Shown here one piece after another: positions 52,159 through 60,886 of a DNA stretch of 64,000 bases. The stretch spans positions 38,759 through 102,758 of the forward strand of contig NZ_JABERD010000010.1 of the NCBI RefSeq assembly GCF_013044505.1, given 5' to 3'. A program made the position numbers and the translations under genes. Position 1 is the first letter of the stretch. Every line of letters begins with the position of its first letter. Origin of the DNA: Streptomyces sp. S3(2020). Its GTDB lineage: Bacteria > Actinomycetota > Actinomycetes > Streptomycetales > Streptomycetaceae. The notes under the pieces were generated by a model. That model was not told where the DNA came from and did no database searches. It saw only the letters and a list, made by a program, of their open reading frames with translations.

Positions 52159-52848
52159 GTGTACACACATCTGGTCGGGGCCGAACGCGGTCGGGAAGCG
52201 GTGGGTACAGCGGTCCGCCCGGCGACGGGGGAACTGGACGGGGCGATGTCGGTCTTCATCGAGGCCAGGCCCGGGCTGCTCAGGATCGCCCGGCAGATCC
52301 TCGGTGACCCGAGCGACGCCGAAGACGTCATCCAGGAGACCTGGCTGCGCTGGCTGGGGACGGACCGTGCCGTGGTCGGGAGCCCGTGGGCGCTGCTCAG
52401 GACCACGACCGTGCGGCTGGCCATCAACGTGGTGCAGTCCGCTTGGAGGCGCCGCGAGTCGTGCGGCAGCCCCTGGCTCCCGGACCTGGCCGACGGCCAC
52501 GCGAGCCCGGAAGCGGTGGCCGAGCAGCACGACGCCGTGGAGCGGGCGGTCCTGCTGCTGATGGAGACCCTCACGCCCACGCAGCGTGCCGCCTACATCC
52601 TGCGCGAGGGGTTCGGTCACCCGTACGCCCAGATCTCCGGACTGCTGGGCCTCAGCGTCGCCAACGCCAGGCAGCAGGTGTCACGCGCCCAGCATCGCCT
52701 GGCCGCCGACCGCAGGCGGCAGCCGGTGGACCCGGTCGCGCACCGCAGGCTCGTCCAGGCGTTCCTCGCGGCGGCCCGCTCCGGTGAACTCGGGCTTCTG
52801 GAGGGGATTCTCGCCACGGACGCCGGTCGGCTCCCCACACGCCGCTGA
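52159..52848 (+). CDS. ECF41-type sigma factor lacking the C-terminal SnoaL domain
   Basis: 229 residues from GTG 52159 (GGAGGAG 6 bases upstream). Sigma region 2 (LGDPSDAEDVIQETWLRWLG) and region 4 (LTPTQRAAYILREGFGHPYAQISGLLGLS) are intact. ECF41 proteins (SigJ type) normally continue with a SnoaL-like domain of about 100 residues whose DGGG loop controls activity; here the chain stops after RLVQAFLAAARSGELGLLEGILATDAG region and a terminator follows at once. Truncated ECF41 sigmas are known to be deregulated in other bacteria, so this one may be constitutively active. Confidence 0.8.
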   Translation: MYTHLVGAERGREAVGTAVRPATGELDGAMSVFIEARPGLLRIARQILGDPSDAEDVIQETWLRWLGTDRAVVGSPWALLRTTTVRLAINVVQSAWRRRESCGSPWLPDLADGHASPEAVAEQHDAVERAVLLLMETLTPTQRAAYILREGFGHPYAQISGLLGLSVANARQQVSRAQHRLAADRRRQPVDPVAHRRLVQAFLAAARSGELGLLEGILATDAGRLPTRR

Positions 52849-52873
52849 CACGGCGGTTCACTCCGTGGACGAC

Positions 52874-52904
52874 AGGTGGCCCCCGTCGCCGACGGGGGCC
52901 ACCT
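52874..52904. terminator. Perfect 14-bp bidirectional terminator
   Basis: AGGTGGCCCCCGTC, GCC, GACGGGGGCCACCT. It separates the sigma factor gene (stop 52848) from the convergent SDR-like gene (stop 52912) and serves both. Confidence 0.85.
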
Positions 52905-52911
52905 GCGGCAG

Positions 52912-53658
52912 CTACTTCTGCTGCGCCAGCCAGTCGGCGAAGCGGGTCTCGGCGATGGTCGCGTCAGGGCCCGGCAGCAGTGTGTCCTCCTGCAACTCGG
53001 CACCCCAGTACGTCGCCTTCGCGTCCGTGACGATCTTGCGCGGGTCGTCGTGGGCGGCGAGTCCCATGCGGATGAACTCCTCGAGCTCGAACGCCTCGGG
53101 ACCGGCCACCTCGACCACTCCGCCGACCGGGGCTCCGACCGCGGTACGGCCGACGGCCGCGGCCACGTCGTCGGAGACGATCGGCTGGATCTTCGCGGCG
53201 GGCAGCCGCACGGTGTCGCCCTCGGTGACTCCGTCGGCGAGCCCCTTCGCGAACTCGAAGAACTGGGTGGCGTGGACGATGGAGTAGGCGATGCCGGACG
53301 CCTTGATCAGCTCTTCCTGGACCAGCTTCGCGCGGAAGTACCCGCTGCCCTGAAGCCGCTCGGTCCCGACCACGGACAGTGCCACGTGGTGTGCCACACC
53401 GGCCTCGGCCTCCGCCTTGAGGACGTTGGTCGTGGAGGTGCGGAAGAAGTCCATGACGGCCTGGTCCTCGAAGGAGGGCGAGTTGGACACGTCCACGACG
53501 ACCGACGCACCCTTGAGGACCTCGGCCAGCCCCTCGCCCGTCAGCGTGTTGACACCGGTGTTGGGCGCCGCCGCGACGGCCTCGTGGCCGTGCTCGTCGA
53601 GCTTGGCGACCAGCTTCGAGCCGATGAGCCCGGTGCCACCGATCACTACGACCTTCAT
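52912..53658 (-). CDS. Atypical SDR (NmrA-like NAD(P)-binding) protein
   Basis: 248 residues from ATG 53658 (GAGAGGAA upstream). Starts with MKVVVIGGTGLIGSKLV, an extended-SDR Rossmann motif (GGTGxIG); then VVDVSNSPSF, HVALSVVGTERL in place of a classical YxxxK, and GYFRAKLVQEE. NmrA-like proteins sense the NADP/NADPH state or act as reductases. It is preceded by a clean ECF41-type promoter and faces a truncated ECF41 sigma gene. Oxidoreductase or epimerase neighbours are typical of ECF41 loci. Confidence 0.87.
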   Translation of the reverse strand: MKVVVIGGTGLIGSKLVAKLDEHGHEAVAAAPNTGVNTLTGEGLAEVLKGASVVVDVSNSPSFEDQAVMDFFRTSTTNVLKAEAEAGVAHHVALSVVGTERLQGSGYFRAKLVQEELIKASGIAYSIVHATQFFEFAKGLADGVTEGDTVRLPAAKIQPIVSDDVAAAVGRTAVGAPVGGVVEVAGPEAFELEEFIRMGLAAHDDPRKIVTDAKATYWGAELQEDTLLPGPDATIAETRFADWLAQQK

Positions 53659-53710
53659 AACGGATTCCTCTCGTGGGTTCACGACGTCACATTCGGTCTG
53701 CGTCACAAGA

Positions 53711-53737
53711 GACCGGGCGGCACCGCCGTGTGTGACA
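53711..53737 (-). promoter_or_regulatory. ECF41-type promoter TGTCACA-N15-CGGTC
   Basis: Minus strand: TGTCACA at 53737-53731, a 15-base spacer, CGGTC at 53715-53711. It would start a transcript about 45 bases before ATG 53658. Identical spacing to the elements at 55531 and 56851. Confidence 0.7.
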
Positions 53738-53764
53738 GCTGGCTCGAAAGAATCGCGGAGATTC

Positions 53765-55495
53765 TCACTCGGCGAGCTTTCCCTCGGTCGAGACCTCTTC
53801 CATCAGCGAGGAGATCTCGTCCGGGATCGCCGGAATGCTCTCGTGGGTGACACCGGTCGTCGGCGACCACACGAGATTGACCCGCAGCGCGGGATCCTGG
53901 TCGGGATGGTCGCTGCGGTTGTGACAGCCGCGCGTCTCACGACGTTCCAGCGCCGATTCGAGGGTGGCCCGGGCGGCCAGGGCGGCGGACCGCAGATCGA
54001 AGGCGTGCGCGAGGTCCTGGAAACCGGCGATGTCGGGGTGCACACCGACGTCCTGCATCCGCTTCTCGATCACCGAGAGCTCCGCGAGCCCCGCGCGCAG
54101 GCCCTCCTCGTCACGGACGACACCGGCATGCTCGGTCATGGTGTTGCGGATGGCCCGCTGGAGCGCGCGGACGTTCTCCGGGCCGTCCGCCACGAGAAGG
54201 CCGTCGACCTCGGCACGCGCTTCGGCGACGGCCGACGGCGACCGCCGCTGTTCGGTGAGGCCCCGCGAGTAGGCGGCGGCCGCCCGGCCGGTGATCCGGC
54301 CGAAGACCAGCAGCTCGATGAGACTGTTCCCGCCGAGACGATTGGCACCGTGCAGCCCGCTCGACGCCTCACCGATGGCGTACAGGCCCCGCACGTCGGT
54401 GCTGTGGTCCTGCGGACGCACCCACACCCCGCCCATCGAGTAGTGCGCGGTGGGCGCGATCTCGATCGGTTCCCGGGTGATGTCCAGCATCTGGAGGTCG
54501 AGCAGCGTCTGGTAGACACGGGGCAGCCGCGTCATGATCGTCTGCCGTGGCAGGTGGGAGACATCGAGCCACACACCCCCCTTGGGGGTCCCTCGCCCCT
54601 CCTTGATCTCGGTGTACGAGGCCAGGGCCACGCGGTCGCGGGTGGACAGCTCCATGCGGTCGGCGTCGTAGCGGGCCATGAACCGTTCCCCGAGCGCGTT
54701 GCGCAGCACCCCGCCCTCACCCCGGGCGGCCTCGCTGACCAGCGTGCCGGCCGCGTTCTCCGGCTCGATGATCCCGGACGGATGGAACTGCACCAGCTCG
54801 GCGTCGCGCAGCCGGGCCCCGGCCTCCACGGCCAGCCGGAAGGAGTCACCCGTGTTCTCGTCGCGCCGCGAGGAGGTACGCCGCCAGATACGCGTGTGAC
54901 CGCCCGCGGCCAGGATGACGGCGTCCGCGTGGATCAGGTAACGCCGTCCGCTCGTGAGATCGAAGCCGTAGGCGCCGAAGACCGCGCCGTCGTGCACCAG
55001 CAGCCGGGTGATGTAGACACCGTCGAGCACCGGTATCCGCAGCTGCTCCGCACGCCTGATCAGCGTGCGCTGGATCTCCAGCCCGGTGTAGTCACCGGCG
55101 AAGGCGGTGCGCCGGAACTTGTGCGCGCCGAAGAACCGCTGGGAGATCCGGCCGTCCTCCTCCCTGGCGAACGCCATGCCGTAGCGCTCCAGATCGTCGA
55201 TGCCCCGGGCGGCGCCCCGAGTGACGATCTCGACCGTGCGCGGGTCGGCCAGCAGATAGCTCTCCTTGAGCGTGTCGGCGGCGTGCTGCTGCCAGCTGTC
55301 CTCGGGGTCCATGGTGGACAGGGCGGCGTTGATCCCTCCGGCGGCGAGCGCGGTGTGGGCGTCCTCCTTGGCGCGCTTGCCGACCGCGAGGACGTCGACA
55401 CCGGCTTCGGCCAGTTCGATCGCCGCTCGCAGCCCGGCTCCGCCGGTGCCGATCACCAGCACCATGGTGGACAGATGTTGTTCGGTGAGAGCCAC
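53765..55495 (-). CDS. Fumarate reductase/succinate dehydrogenase-type flavoprotein, solitary
   Basis: 576 residues. FAD-binding VIGTGGAGLRAA (14-25); His47 in DAHTALAAGG stands where SdhA and FrdA attach FAD covalently, which argues against L-aspartate oxidase; AHYSMGGVW and GLHGANRLGGNSLIE are the active-site signatures; helical C-terminal domain. No iron-sulfur or membrane-anchor subunit is near, so it must use another electron partner, perhaps the reductase encoded next to it. GTG 55495. It has its own ECF41-type promoter. Confidence 0.87.
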   Translation of the reverse strand: MALTEQHLSTMVLVIGTGGAGLRAAIELAEAGVDVLAVGKRAKEDAHTALAAGGINAALSTMDPEDSWQQHAADTLKESYLLADPRTVEIVTRGAARGIDDLERYGMAFAREEDGRISQRFFGAHKFRRTAFAGDYTGLEIQRTLIRRAEQLRIPVLDGVYITRLLVHDGAVFGAYGFDLTSGRRYLIHADAVILAAGGHTRIWRRTSSRRDENTGDSFRLAVEAGARLRDAELVQFHPSGIIEPENAAGTLVSEAARGEGGVLRNALGERFMARYDADRMELSTRDRVALASYTEIKEGRGTPKGGVWLDVSHLPRQTIMTRLPRVYQTLLDLQMLDITREPIEIAPTAHYSMGGVWVRPQDHSTDVRGLYAIGEASSGLHGANRLGGNSLIELLVFGRITGRAAAAYSRGLTEQRRSPSAVAEARAEVDGLLVADGPENVRALQRAIRNTMTEHAGVVRDEEGLRAGLAELSVIEKRMQDVGVHPDIAGFQDLAHAFDLRSAALAARATLESALERRETRGCHNRSDHPDQDPALRVNLVWSPTTGVTHESIPAIPDEISSLMEEVSTEGKLAE

Positions 55496-55530
55496 GGTCT
55501 TCTCCGATCGCCAAGGTCGTCACTCACTAC

Positions 55531-55557
55531 GACCGGACGATCGGCGTTTCTGTGACA
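55531..55557 (-). promoter_or_regulatory. ECF41-type promoter TGTCACA-N15-CGGTC
   Basis: Minus strand: TGTCACA at 55557-55551, 15 bases, CGGTC at 55535-55531, about 35 bases before GTG 55495. Confidence 0.7.
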
Positions 55558-55568
55558 CCGTTCCGGCG

Positions 55569-56792
55569 TCAGCGCAGGACGTGGTCCAGGGGCACGTCCG
55601 GGTCGGACAGCAGCGCGTCGTCGACGTCGGCCCCCGACCTGATGAGATCCCGGACCGGATCGATCACGTCCCACACGTTGACGCTCATCCCCGCCAGCAC
55701 TCGGCTCCCCGCCGTCCAGAACGCGATGAACCGCCGCTTCTCCGGCTCACCGCGGAAGACGACACGGTCGTGACCACCGGGTTCGACGTACCCCGTGTAC
55801 TCCATTCCGAGGTCGTACTGGTCCGTGTAGAAGTACGGCAGCCGGTCGTGGACGGCGTCCTCGCCGAGCATGCCGAGCGCCGCCACACGCGGCTGGTTGA
55901 GCGCGTTGGCCCAGTGCTCGACGCGCAGGTGCCGACCGAGCAGCGGGTGGTAGGCGTTGGCGACGTCACCCGCGGCGTAGACGTCCGCGACGGAGGTGTG
56001 CAGGTGTGCGTCGGTGACGATGCCGTCGCGCACGTCCAGGCCCGCCGCCTGGGCGAGTTCGACGTTGGGGGTGGCGCCCACCCCGACGACGACCGCGTCC
56101 GCCTCCAGGTGTCTGCCGTCGCCCAGACGGACTCCGCTCACCCGGCCGTCGGTGCCGGTGAGGGCCTCGACCCGCGCGTCGGGCAGCAGCCGTACGCCGT
56201 GCTCGACGTGGAGGGCGGCGAACACCTCCGCCGCCTCCCGGCCCAGGACCTTCAGCAGGGGCAGCTCGGAGCGCAGGAGCACCGTCACGTCGGCCCCGGC
56301 CGTGCGAGCGGCCGCGGCGGTCTCCAGACCGATCCACCCGCCACCGATCACCACGACCTTCGCCCCCGCGGTGAAGGCGGACCTGAGCCGTTCGCTGTCG
56401 CCCACCCGGCGCAGGTACAGCACGTTGTCGAGATCCGCCCCCGGGACCGACAGCCGGCGCGGCGACGAACCGGTGGCCAGCAGGAGCTTGGCGTAGGAGA
56501 CCTGCCGGCCGTCGTCCAGCTCCACCTGCCGCGCCCGTACGTCGACCGCACGCGCTCTCGTCCCCAGCAGCAGCTCGACCTCGTGCTCGCGGTACCAGTC
56601 GTCCGGGTGCACGAAGATCGCATCGCGCTCCTCCTTGCCCAGCAGGTATCCCTTGGACAGCGGCGGCCGGATGTAGGGCTTCTCCCGCTCGTCGCCGATG
56701 ATGACGAGCGGGCCGTCGTGGCCCCGCTCCCGCAGTGCCTCCGCCGCCTTGCCCGCGGCGAGACCGCCACCGATGATCACGAATGCGTTCAC
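55569..56792 (-). CDS. FAD/NAD(P)-dependent oxidoreductase, ferredoxin-reductase-like
   Basis: 407 residues. Two Rossmann folds: FAD site FVIIGGGLAAGKAA (about 4-17) and NAD site VVVIGGGWIGLETAAAA (about 145-161), the second FAD contact YAAGDVANAYHP, and a C-terminal reductase domain (GMSVNVWDV). Typical of rhodocoxin/putidaredoxin-type reductases that feed P450s or dioxygenases. ATG 56792. It directly follows the sigma factor gene and is preceded by the CGTCACA-N15-CGGTC element. Confidence 0.9.
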   Translation of the reverse strand: MNAFVIIGGGLAAGKAAEALRERGHDGPLVIIGDEREKPYIRPPLSKGYLLGKEERDAIFVHPDDWYREHEVELLLGTRARAVDVRARQVELDDGRQVSYAKLLLATGSSPRRLSVPGADLDNVLYLRRVGDSERLRSAFTAGAKVVVIGGGWIGLETAAAARTAGADVTVLLRSELPLLKVLGREAAEVFAALHVEHGVRLLPDARVEALTGTDGRVSGVRLGDGRHLEADAVVVGVGATPNVELAQAAGLDVRDGIVTDAHLHTSVADVYAAGDVANAYHPLLGRHLRVEHWANALNQPRVAALGMLGEDAVHDRLPYFYTDQYDLGMEYTGYVEPGGHDRVVFRGEPEKRRFIAFWTAGSRVLAGMSVNVWDVIDPVRDLIRSGADVDDALLSDPDVPLDHVLR

Positions 56793-56850
56793 AGCGTTCC
56801 TCGTCTCGGAAGTCGCATGCTGCGAGCCGTGTCGGAAGGCACACCCTTCA

Positions 56851-56877
56851 GACCGCGCAGCCCCTCATCCTGTGACG
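56851..56877 (-). promoter_or_regulatory. ECF41-type promoter CGTCACA-N15-CGGTC
   Basis: Minus strand: CGTCACA at 56877-56871, 15 bases, CGGTC at 56855-56851, about 58 bases before ATG 56792 and in the gap behind the full-length sigma gene. Confidence 0.68.
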
Positions 56878-56925
56878 ACACCGGCCACGGCCCACGGAGA
56901 ACACGCGGGATGTCGCCGGGCTGCC

Positions 56926-57819
56926 TCAGGCGTCCAGGGAGGCCACGTAGCGTGCGAGCTTCTCCGGGTTCATGACCCACATGACGCGTTCGATGCCGCG
57001 CGTCGAGGTCTCGACGGACAACAGCGCGACCGCGTTGCCGCCGGACGAGACGAGGATGGCCGGGCTGCCGTTCGCCTCGACCCGGCGCAGCTCCGTGCGA
57101 GGCCAGAACCGTGGCGCGAAGGCGGCGAGATACCGGGAGACATGGAGCCGTCCGACGACCGGGATCCGGGACGCTCCCCGCACCCCGCCACCGTCGGTGT
57201 AACTGACGACGTCCTCGGTGAGTACGTCCTCGAGGACCTTCAGATCGCCGTCCTGTGCCGCGGAGAGGAACACCTCCAGCAGCCGCTGGTGGGCGGCGGG
57301 ACTCACCGGCTCCCGGCGTTCCGCCCGCAGCCGCTTGCGGGACCGGCTGACCAGCTGGCGGGTGTTGGCCTCACTCGTCTCCAGCATGTCCGCGATCTGC
57401 GGATAGGGGTATGCGAAGGCCTCCCGCAGTACGTACGCGGCCCGCTCCACCGGGTTGAGTTTCTCCAGCAGGAGCAGCACCGCCAGATCGAGCGCCTCCG
57501 CCCGCTCCGCGCCCAACTGGGGATCCGCACTGGTGTCGACCGGCTCCGGCAACCACGGTCCGATGTGCGACTCGCGGCGCTTGCGCGCGGACTGGGCGAG
57601 GTTGATCGCGAGACGGGAGGTGATCGTGGCCAGGAAGGCGCGGGAATCGAGGACGTCCGTACGGTCGGTGTTCTGCCAGCGCAGCCAGGCGTCCTGGACG
57701 ATGTCCTCGGCCTCCGTGACACTCCCGAGCATCCGATAGGCGATCCCGAAGAGCCGCGGACGCACCGCCATGAAATCCCGGGTCGCCTCGTCGAGAGCGT
57801 CTGCGTCACCGGCGCGCAT
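56926..57819 (-). CDS. sigJ: Full-length ECF41-family sigma factor (SigJ-like)
   Basis: 297 residues from ATG 57819 (GGAGG 6 bases upstream). Region 2 (LGSVTEAEDIVQDAWLRWQN), region 4 (LNPVERAAYVLREAFAYPYP) and the SnoaL-like C-terminal domain with SYTDGGGVRG, the family control loop, and NPEKLARYVASLDA. No anti-sigma gene is adjacent, as usual for ECF41, where the SnoaL domain does the gating. No TGTCACA element lies upstream; a TAGCAT box at about 57852-57847 suggests a housekeeping promoter. It probably drives the three redox genes downstream. Confidence 0.9.
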   Translation of the reverse strand: MRAGDADALDEATRDFMAVRPRLFGIAYRMLGSVTEAEDIVQDAWLRWQNTDRTDVLDSRAFLATITSRLAINLAQSARKRRESHIGPWLPEPVDTSADPQLGAERAEALDLAVLLLLEKLNPVERAAYVLREAFAYPYPQIADMLETSEANTRQLVSRSRKRLRAERREPVSPAAHQRLLEVFLSAAQDGDLKVLEDVLTEDVVSYTDGGGVRGASRIPVVGRLHVSRYLAAFAPRFWPRTELRRVEANGSPAILVSSGGNAVALLSVETSTRGIERVMWVMNPEKLARYVASLDA

Positions 57820-57895
57820 GGATGTCCTCCAGAAGTGGATCACCCATGCTACAAGCCGCACCATCGCGCCGGGCGGGCCGACGTGGCGGGCGGTT

Positions 57896-60700
57896 TCACG
57901 GTGAGCCGGGCAACGGAAGGGTGACGCCCGCCTGAGCCGATGTGGGCTCGCCGTCGGCCCACAGCGCGCGGATCTCCTTGCGGGAGGCGATCCCCAGCTT
58001 CGAGAACACCTTGCGCAGGTGCCACTCGACCGTGTGGCGGCTGATGAACAGCTGGGCGCCGATCTCGGGGTTCGTGAGGCCCTCGCCGACGAGGCGGGCG
58101 ATCTGTGCTTCCTGGGGTGTCAGGGCCGTCGGTGCGGCGACGGCGGGGTTGCGGACCTTCGCCCCCGTGGCGTGCAGTTCGCCGCGTGCCCGTTCGGCGA
58201 ACGCCTCGGCACCGATCCGGCTGAACGTCTCGTGCGCGGCGCTCAGTTGGGCCCGCGCGTCGACGCGGCGGTTCTCGCGGCGCAGCCACTCGCCGTAGAG
58301 AAGCTGCGCGCGGGCCAGCTCCACGCGGACGCGGGTGCGGGCGAGCCGGTCGATCGCCTCGCGGTAGAGCCGCTCCGCGGTGTCGCCGTCGCTCACGAGC
58401 GCTCGTGAGCGTGCTTCGACGCCCAGGGCCCAGTCCGTACCGCTGGCCCGAGTCGCTTCGGACAGTTGCGCGAGCGCGTCGGTCGCCGGCTCGGGTGAGC
58501 CGCTGCGTACGGCTGCCTCGATCAACTCGACCAGGCCCCACCGGGGCGAGGCGAACTCCAGCTGGTCGGCGGCGGCCTTCTGCGCCGCGGCCAGCGCGTC
58601 GGCGTAGCGGCCGAGACCGTTGCAGAGCACCGCGTGGTACCAGTGGGTGACGGTGACCGCGGCCCCCTGCCCACGGGGTCCGGCCTCGCTCAGCGTGGTG
58701 TCGATCAGCGCGCGGGCCTCGCGTTCGTGTCCGCGCCAGACGGCGAGTCCGAGCGGCTGGACGCGCGCCGGGTTGCTCCCGGTCGCCTCGCACACCGTCC
58801 GGACCTCCTCCACCAGCGACGCGGCGGCCACCAGCTCGCCGGCGATGAGGTGCATGTGCGCGCGGGAGTCGAGCGCACGGGGGAGCTCGCTGAGCGCCCC
58901 GGCCTCGCGGGTGATCGTCACATGACGGGCCGCGACCAGGTGCCACCGCTCGTCGTCCCACAGTTCGGAGGCCAGGACGGTACCCAGCCAGAGCCAGCGC
59001 AGCGCGTCCTGGGCCGGGAGCGCCTCGTCACAGCACGCTTCCAGGGCCCGCCGCATCAGCGGCACCGAAGCCGCGTACCCGTCGGTGAGGCGCGCGGCGA
59101 CGGCGTCCAGCAGCAGGTCGGGGACGCGCGCCGGCCGCACCGCCGGCGCGCCGACAGCCGCCTCACCGACCTCCTTCAGCCCCGGGCCGCGCGCCAGCCG
59201 GCCGGCGAAGATCGCCGCCGCGACGGCGTCCAGGTAGGTCTCGCGGGCGAGCGCGACGTCGAGCCGCTCGAACCGGCGGGCGGCGGCGAGCAGCAGCGGA
59301 GGAGCCTCACCGCCCCGGTTCCGGGCGAACGCGATCCCGGCGTGCAGCACATCGACCCGTGCCCGCCCGAGCTCGTCCAGCGGGCCGACCTCCGCCGTGG
59401 CGAGGAGATCGGCCGCCGACTCGAAGGCCCCGGCGTGGAGCTTGGCCTGTGCGGCGTCCACGGCTCGCCGCGCACGCCGCACGGGATCTTGTGTCAACCC
59501 GGTCGCGCGCTGGAGGAACGCGGCCGCCGCCGCGATACCGCCACGGGCCTGCGCCCGACCCGCGGAACGCTCCAGTTCGGCGGCCACCGTCTCGTCGGGT
59601 CCGAAGGCCGCGTCGGCCAGGTGCCAGGCCCGACGGTCCGGATCGAGCCGCGCGTCGGTCGCCTCGGCCAGCGCCTGGTGCACCTGCCGGCGCTCGTGGG
59701 GGCCCGCCGAGCGATAGGCCGCCGAGCGCACCAGCGGATGCCGGAACCGCACCCGCGCGCCCAGGGTGATCAGCTCCGCCGCGTCGGTGTGCGACGCGGC
59801 GGCGTCCACGTCGATGCCCAGCCGCTCGGCGGCCCGCCTCAGCAGGGTCACGTCACCGATGGGCTCGGCGGCCGCGGCGAACAGGAGGCGTCGGGTCTCG
59901 GTGGGGAGGGACTGGATACGGCGGAGGTAGCCCTGCTCGATCTGGCTCGACAGGGGCCAGGCGTCCGGATGCCCGAACCCGCCGGCCAGGTCCGCCGCGG
60001 TCACCTCTCGGGGCAGTTCGATCAGCGCCAGCGGGTTCCCGCGTGACTCGGCGACTATGCGGTCGCGCACCTGCTGGTCGAGCGGTCCCGTGACGACCGA
60101 GTCCAGGAGCGTTCGGGAGTCGTGCTCGGTCAGTCCCGTGACGGGCAGCCCGGGAAGGCTGCCGAACGCCTCGCCGGTGCTGGGCTCACGGACGGCGAAG
60201 ACAAGCAGGACCGATTCCGCGAGGAGTCGGCGGGCGACGAACTCCAGGGTCAGGGCCGACGCGTGATCCAGCCACTGGGCGTCGTCGATCAGACAGATCA
60301 GCGGCCGGCTCCCACCGGCGTCCGCGAGGAGGCTCAACGTGGCCAGACCCACGAGGAACCGGTCCGGCGCGGCGCCGGCACGCAGACCGAACGCCGTGCC
60401 CAGCGCGTCGCGTTGGGGCTCGGGCAGCTGATCGAGGCCCGCGAGCAGCGGAGCGCAGAGCTGGTGCAGACCGGCGTAGGAGAGCTCCATCTCGGACTGG
60501 ACACCGCCGACCCGGACGGTGCGGCAACCGGTGGCACGATCGCGGAGGTACGTCAGCAGTTCGGTCTTCCCGATCCCTGCCTCACCCCGCAGCACCAGGA
60601 CCCCGCTGCGCCCGGCCCTGGTCCCCGCCAGGAGACCGTCGAGGACCTGACACTCGCTCTGTCTCCCGAGGAGCCCGGCCCTTGAACCGCTCCTCGCCAT
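57896..60700 (-). CDS. LAL-type LuxR-family ATPase regulator
   Basis: 934 residues from ATG 60700 (GGGAG upstream). Walker A GEAGIGKT (39-46), Walker B LICLIDDAQWLD, a STAND-type NTPase followed by about 500 residues of TPR-like helices, and a C-terminal LuxR helix-turn-helix (LTPQEAQIARLVGEGLTNPEIGA, ISRHTVEWHLRKVF). LAL proteins activate secondary-metabolite or catabolic operons on binding an inducer and ATP. The open frame extends to 61180 but overlaps the divergent gene. No biosynthetic cluster is in view, so the target is unknown. Confidence 0.88.
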   Translation of the reverse strand: MARSGSRAGLLGRQSECQVLDGLLAGTRAGRSGVLVLRGEAGIGKTELLTYLRDRATGCRTVRVGGVQSEMELSYAGLHQLCAPLLAGLDQLPEPQRDALGTAFGLRAGAAPDRFLVGLATLSLLADAGGSRPLICLIDDAQWLDHASALTLEFVARRLLAESVLLVFAVREPSTGEAFGSLPGLPVTGLTEHDSRTLLDSVVTGPLDQQVRDRIVAESRGNPLALIELPREVTAADLAGGFGHPDAWPLSSQIEQGYLRRIQSLPTETRRLLFAAAAEPIGDVTLLRRAAERLGIDVDAAASHTDAAELITLGARVRFRHPLVRSAAYRSAGPHERRQVHQALAEATDARLDPDRRAWHLADAAFGPDETVAAELERSAGRAQARGGIAAAAAFLQRATGLTQDPVRRARRAVDAAQAKLHAGAFESAADLLATAEVGPLDELGRARVDVLHAGIAFARNRGGEAPPLLLAAARRFERLDVALARETYLDAVAAAIFAGRLARGPGLKEVGEAAVGAPAVRPARVPDLLLDAVAARLTDGYAASVPLMRRALEACCDEALPAQDALRWLWLGTVLASELWDDERWHLVAARHVTITREAGALSELPRALDSRAHMHLIAGELVAAASLVEEVRTVCEATGSNPARVQPLGLAVWRGHEREARALIDTTLSEAGPRGQGAAVTVTHWYHAVLCNGLGRYADALAAAQKAAADQLEFASPRWGLVELIEAAVRSGSPEPATDALAQLSEATRASGTDWALGVEARSRALVSDGDTAERLYREAIDRLARTRVRVELARAQLLYGEWLRRENRRVDARAQLSAAHETFSRIGAEAFAERARGELHATGAKVRNPAVAAPTALTPQEAQIARLVGEGLTNPEIGAQLFISRHTVEWHLRKVFSKLGIASRKEIRALWADGEPTSAQAGVTLPLPGSP

Positions 60701-60886
60701 GGCAGCTCCCGTGTCAGGACACCTCGACCGACATGGTAGTACGCCTGCGGATCTTCGCGCCTGCCGTCGCGGAAGCGCCGCCGACCGGCGAACGGTCGAG
60801 GGTTTCCTTGAGTACGCGTACTCATGCCGACCCGTGCCGGACCGGCGACGATGGGCCGTGTCGACGTGCGGATCAGGAGGCGGGGG

